DNA from: Rubrobacter sp.
GTDB lineage: Bacteria > Actinomycetota > Rubrobacteria > Rubrobacterales > Rubrobacteraceae
Assembly: GCA_016781705.1 (NCBI GenBank)
Contig: JADDPV010000020.1
Span: forward strand, 1-8,128
Length of the DNA: 8,128 bases
Direction of reading: 5' to 3'
The notes under the pieces are model-generated. The model ran no database searches and was not told where the DNA came from. It saw only the letters and a list, made by a program, of their open reading frames with translations. The position numbers and the translations under genes are program-made. Below, one piece after another: positions 6,614-8,128 of the stretch (its first letter is position 1; every line of letters begins with the position of its first letter).

Positions 6614-7363
6614 GTGAACGAGAGCACTCCAATCCCGGAGAGCCTGGTCGAGGCGTTGCGCGGGGCCCAGACGGTAACCATGCTCACCGGCTCCGGCGTC
6701 TCCGCCGAGAGTGGGGTTCCGACCTTCCGTGACGCCCAGACCGGCCTCTGGGCGCGCTACGATCCCGCCGACCTCGCCACGCCCGAAGCCTACTCGCGCG
6801 ACCCGCGTCTGGTGTGGGAGTGGTACGAGTGGCGGCGCGGGCTCGTCGCGCAGGCCGGCCCGAACCCCGGGCACCTCGCCCTCGCGCAGCTGGAGCGGCA
6901 CGTCTCGCGGTTCACGCTCATTACGCAGAACGTGGACGGGCTGCACCGGCGGGCGGGGAGCGGGAACTTGATAGAGCTGCACGGCAACATCATGCGGACG
7001 AAGTGCTCGGCGGAGGGCGTGGCCGTGGAGGACTACGAGCCCGAAGGGGCGCCGCCGGTCTGCCCGAACTGTGGCGCTCCCCTGCGGCCGGACGTCGTGT
7101 GGTTCGGCGAGGCGCTTCCGGCCGACGCCCTGCACGCCGCCTCCGAGGCTGCCCGCTCGTGCGACCTCTTCTTCTCGGTAGGTACCTCCGGGCTCGTGCA
7201 GCCGGCGGCGTTGCTGCCCTTCGAGGCCCAGCGAAGCGGGGCGACCGTCGTCGTCGAGGTCAACCCGGACAAGACGCCGCTCTCGCGGCACGCCGACTAC
7301 GTCCTGCGGGGCAGAGCTGGCAAGGTGCTGCCCGCGCTCTTGGAGGCTACGTACGGCTCGTAA
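6614..7363 (+). CDS. Sir2-family NAD-dependent protein deacylase (class III, SIRT5/CobB-like)
   Basis: This is a 249-residue sirtuin that removes acyl groups from lysines using NAD+. The NAD-binding motif is TGSGVSAESGVPTFR (25-39). TQNVDGLH (104-111) and ELHGN with catalytic His123 follow, then GTS (190-192) and a late NPDKT loop (217-221). The W-x-W-Y-E-W-R-R segment holds Tyr71 and Arg74. This Y-x-x-R pair binds the carboxylate of succinyl, malonyl and glutaryl groups in class III sirtuins (Tyr102/Arg105 in human SIRT5), so desuccinylation or demalonylation is predicted. The zinc module has an intact CPNC (150-153), but where a first CxxC is usual it reads C-S-A-E (131-134), leaving three cysteines; E. 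coli CobB, as I remember it, also lacks this pair. The start is GTG, 4 bases after the hisS stop, without a Shine-Dalgarno sequence, so translation is probably coupled to hisS. It is the last gene of the rel-led unit. Confidence 0.94.
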   Translation: MNESTPIPESLVEALRGAQTVTMLTGSGVSAESGVPTFRDAQTGLWARYDPADLATPEAYSRDPRLVWEWYEWRRGLVAQAGPNPGHLALAQLERHVSRFTLITQNVDGLHRRAGSGNLIELHGNIMRTKCSAEGVAVEDYEPEGAPPVCPNCGAPLRPDVVWFGEALPADALHAASEAARSCDLFFSVGTSGLVQPAALLPFEAQRSGATVVVEVNPDKTPLSRHADYVLRGRAGKVLPALLEATYGS

Positions 7364-7395
7364 GGGCGGCGGGGCGTTTTTCGCCGTTGTTTTTT
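7364..7395 (+). terminator. Likely intrinsic terminator after the sirtuin gene
   Basis: Just after the TAA, GGCG (7365-7368 or 7373-7376) can pair with CGCC (7382-7385), followed by GTTG and six Ts (7390-7395). The stem is short (4 bp), but this is the only T-run after a GC stem in the window, and it sits between two transcription units. The strength is uncertain. Confidence 0.45.
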
Positions 7396-7415
7396 AGGAT
7401 ACTCACCTGTACCCT
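7387..7415 (+). promoter_or_regulatory. Possible promoter for the PriL-like small protein gene
   Basis: TTGTTT (7387-7392) lies 17 bases before TACCCT (7410-7415, a TAnnnT -10). The gene's start is 28 bases further on. The -35 overlaps the T-run of the proposed terminator. The -10 context TGTACCCT resembles TGTACAGT at 2046-2053. Weak, read by eye. Confidence 0.35.
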
Positions 7416-7430
7416 CTACGGAGCGACACG

Positions 7431-7437
7431 AGAGGAG
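7431..7437 (+). promoter_or_regulatory. Shine-Dalgarno AGAGGAG deciding the start at 7444
   Basis: The motif abuts an ATG at 7438 (zero spacing, unusable) and stands 6 bases from the in-frame ATG at 7444. The second ATG is therefore taken as the start. Confidence 0.65.
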
Positions 7438-7443
7438 ATGCGT

Positions 7444-7827
7444 ATGTCGGTAGAGGATCTGCGCCAGAGCCCGATGATGAGCCACATGCTGGAAGCCCTG
7501 GATGAGGGCAAAGACATCGGCCACTACGGGCGGCTGGTGTTCGCCATGATCGGGCGCCACTTCGTCTCCAACGACGAGTTGGTCGAGCTCCTGGCGAAGG
7601 ACCACGACGCGGACGAGGGCAAGATCCGGGCGATGGTCCAGCAGGTAGAGGAGAAGGGCTACAGTCCACCCCGTCGAGACAAGATCTTGCAGTTCCAGAG
7701 CCAGCAGGACTTCCCCATTTGCCCGAACCCCGACGACCCGGACGCCTGCAATCCCTACCAGGAGCTGCAGTTCCCCGACGCCGTGTACGAGAGTATTCAG
7801 GAGTATCGCGAGGAGAAGGCGAACTAA
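7444..7827 (+). CDS. Small protein resembling the C-terminal Fe-S domain of primase large subunit (PriL-CTD-like), function unknown
   Basis: This is a 127-residue soluble protein, acidic and mostly helical, without a signal or membrane segment. It is a real gene: strong Shine-Dalgarno sequence, high-GC codon use, and a hairpin after the stop. In order it shows S-P-M-M…LLEAL-like helix (9-20), E-G-K-D-I-G-H-Y-G-R (21-30), a helix ending DELVELLAKD (44-53), an amphipathic helix, K-G-Y-S-P-P-R-R (71-78), then Cys93 and Cys102 (C-x8-C), N-P-Y, and F-P-D-A-V-Y (110-115). This order resembles the PriL C-terminal domain as I remember it: PPC…EG-x-N-L-x-H-x-x-R-F, an acidic helix, Y-x-PP-x-C, then two cysteines. 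The first two iron-sulfur cysteines would fall at Met12 and Arg77/78 and are missing, so a normal 4Fe-4S cluster is not expected. No primase catalytic gene is nearby. Coding is near certain; the PriL relation is a hypothesis. Confidence 0.85.
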   Translation: MSVEDLRQSPMMSHMLEALDEGKDIGHYGRLVFAMIGRHFVSNDELVELLAKDHDADEGKIRAMVQQVEEKGYSPPRRDKILQFQSQQDFPICPNPDDPDACNPYQELQFPDAVYESIQEYREEKAN

Positions 7828-7833
7828 CCGTTT

Positions 7834-7878
7834 CGGGAGTCGAGGGTCCTTCTTTGGACTCTCGACCCACTACTCCCG
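7834..7878. terminator. Strong hairpin downstream of the PriL-like gene, possibly bidirectional
   Basis: GTCGAGGGTCC (7839-7849) pairs with GGACTCTCGAC (7856-7866) over 11 bp with one G·T wobble around a TTCTTT loop. An outer CGGGA (7834-7838) can pair with TCCCG (7874-7878) across a bulge. It starts 6 bases after the TAA. No T-run follows on either strand, so termination may be factor-dependent. Confidence 0.55.
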
Positions 7879-8128
7879 ATTCCCGGCCGCTCCAGGACGC
7901 GAAGCGGCCCGCAGCTTCTCCGCGTCGGCGAGGTCTTGGGCGAGGCCCTGGCCAGCGCGTCCCACCAGACGCGCCGACGTCTTGACCCGGACGGAGAGCA
8001 GGCGTTTTGTGGAGACGCTGCGTTGGCGAGGACGTTTTCCAGGTGCTCGTCTTCGAGCGCGTCGCGAGGTTCGAGGCCGCCGGATTCCCGGTAGACCTCC
8101 GCGGTCGGCGCCAGGGACGCGACGGAGA
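7870..8128 (-). pseudogene. Possible frameshifted C-terminal end of a minus-strand gene (5' end outside window)
   Basis: Bases 7879-8128 hold no convincing + strand gene. On the minus strand, 8126 down to about 8015 reads as a plausible protein segment (E-V-Y-R-E-S-G-G-L-E-P-R-D-A-L-E-D-E-H-L), with 31 of 37 codons ending in G or C. The text then becomes implausible, while another minus frame reads T-K-R-L-L-S-V-R-V-K-T-S-A-R-L-V-G and on to a TAG at 7870-7872, just inside the hairpin. A frameshift near 8010-8020 would join the two. Third-base composition does not clearly separate the frames in the second half, so this rests on the look of the protein text. I do not recognise the family. It could equally be non-coding sequence. 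Confidence 0.25.

Noticed and set aside
6449..7291. 280-residue minus-strand open frame across hisS and the sirtuin gene
   Set aside because: Antisense to two well-supported enzymes and without recognisable motifs.
7830..8094. Open + strand frame running through 7830-8094
   Set aside because: It reads straight through the strong hairpin, has no ribosome site or start in a useful place, and its translation is Arg/Ser-rich.
1..8128. tRNA, rRNA, CRISPR array, insertion sequence or phage genes
   Set aside because: I saw no cloverleaf, regularly spaced repeats, transposase motifs or terminal inverted repeats; the window is ordinary chromosomal core apart from its right edge.

Overview
The window is high-GC DNA, strongly G/C at codon third positions, with long dense genes nearly all on the + strand and frequent GTG/TTG starts. 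The relA, MBL-hydrolase, hisS order and a DUF3566-like membrane protein point to an actinobacterium. Overall style suggests a deep-branching, Rubrobacter-like lineage; this is inference from gene content, not a database match.

Layout: (1) 1-290, the C-terminal end of a phasin-like coiled-coil protein. (2) 300-327, a perfect 28-bp palindrome. (3) 342-2012, an ABC1/AarF/UbiB-family atypical kinase with a C-terminal membrane anchor. (4) 2088-2423, a small membrane protein, probably with its own promoter. (5) 2478-7363, a four-gene unit: bifunctional (p)ppGpp synthetase/hydrolase (rel), a glyoxalase-II-like metallo-beta-lactamase hydrolase, histidyl-tRNA synthetase (hisS) and a class III type sirtuin deacylase. 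Intergenic gaps there are 17 bases, a 4-base overlap and 4 bases. A promoter immediately upstream of rel places the predicted transcript start on the rel ATG, so rel is probably translated from a leaderless mRNA. A modest terminator follows the sirtuin gene. (6) 7444-7827, a 127-residue protein resembling the C-terminal iron-sulfur domain of archaeal/eukaryotic primase large subunit (PriL), but with only two of the four cysteines. (7) 7834-7878, a strong hairpin. (8) 7879-8128 has no confident gene, possibly the decayed end of a minus-strand gene.

How the genes fit together: rel senses uncharged tRNA on the ribosome, HisRS charges tRNA(His), and the sirtuin removes acyl groups that accumulate when acyl-CoA metabolism shifts, so the unit links translation, starvation signalling and metabolic state. 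The relA/MBL/hisS part is a known conserved neighbourhood. The sirtuin at its end and the missing ppiB are the local variations.

Most of the window is conserved core genome. The least expected item is the stand-alone PriL-C-terminal-domain-like protein at 7444-7827. That assignment rests on remembered family patterns and needs a profile or structure search.
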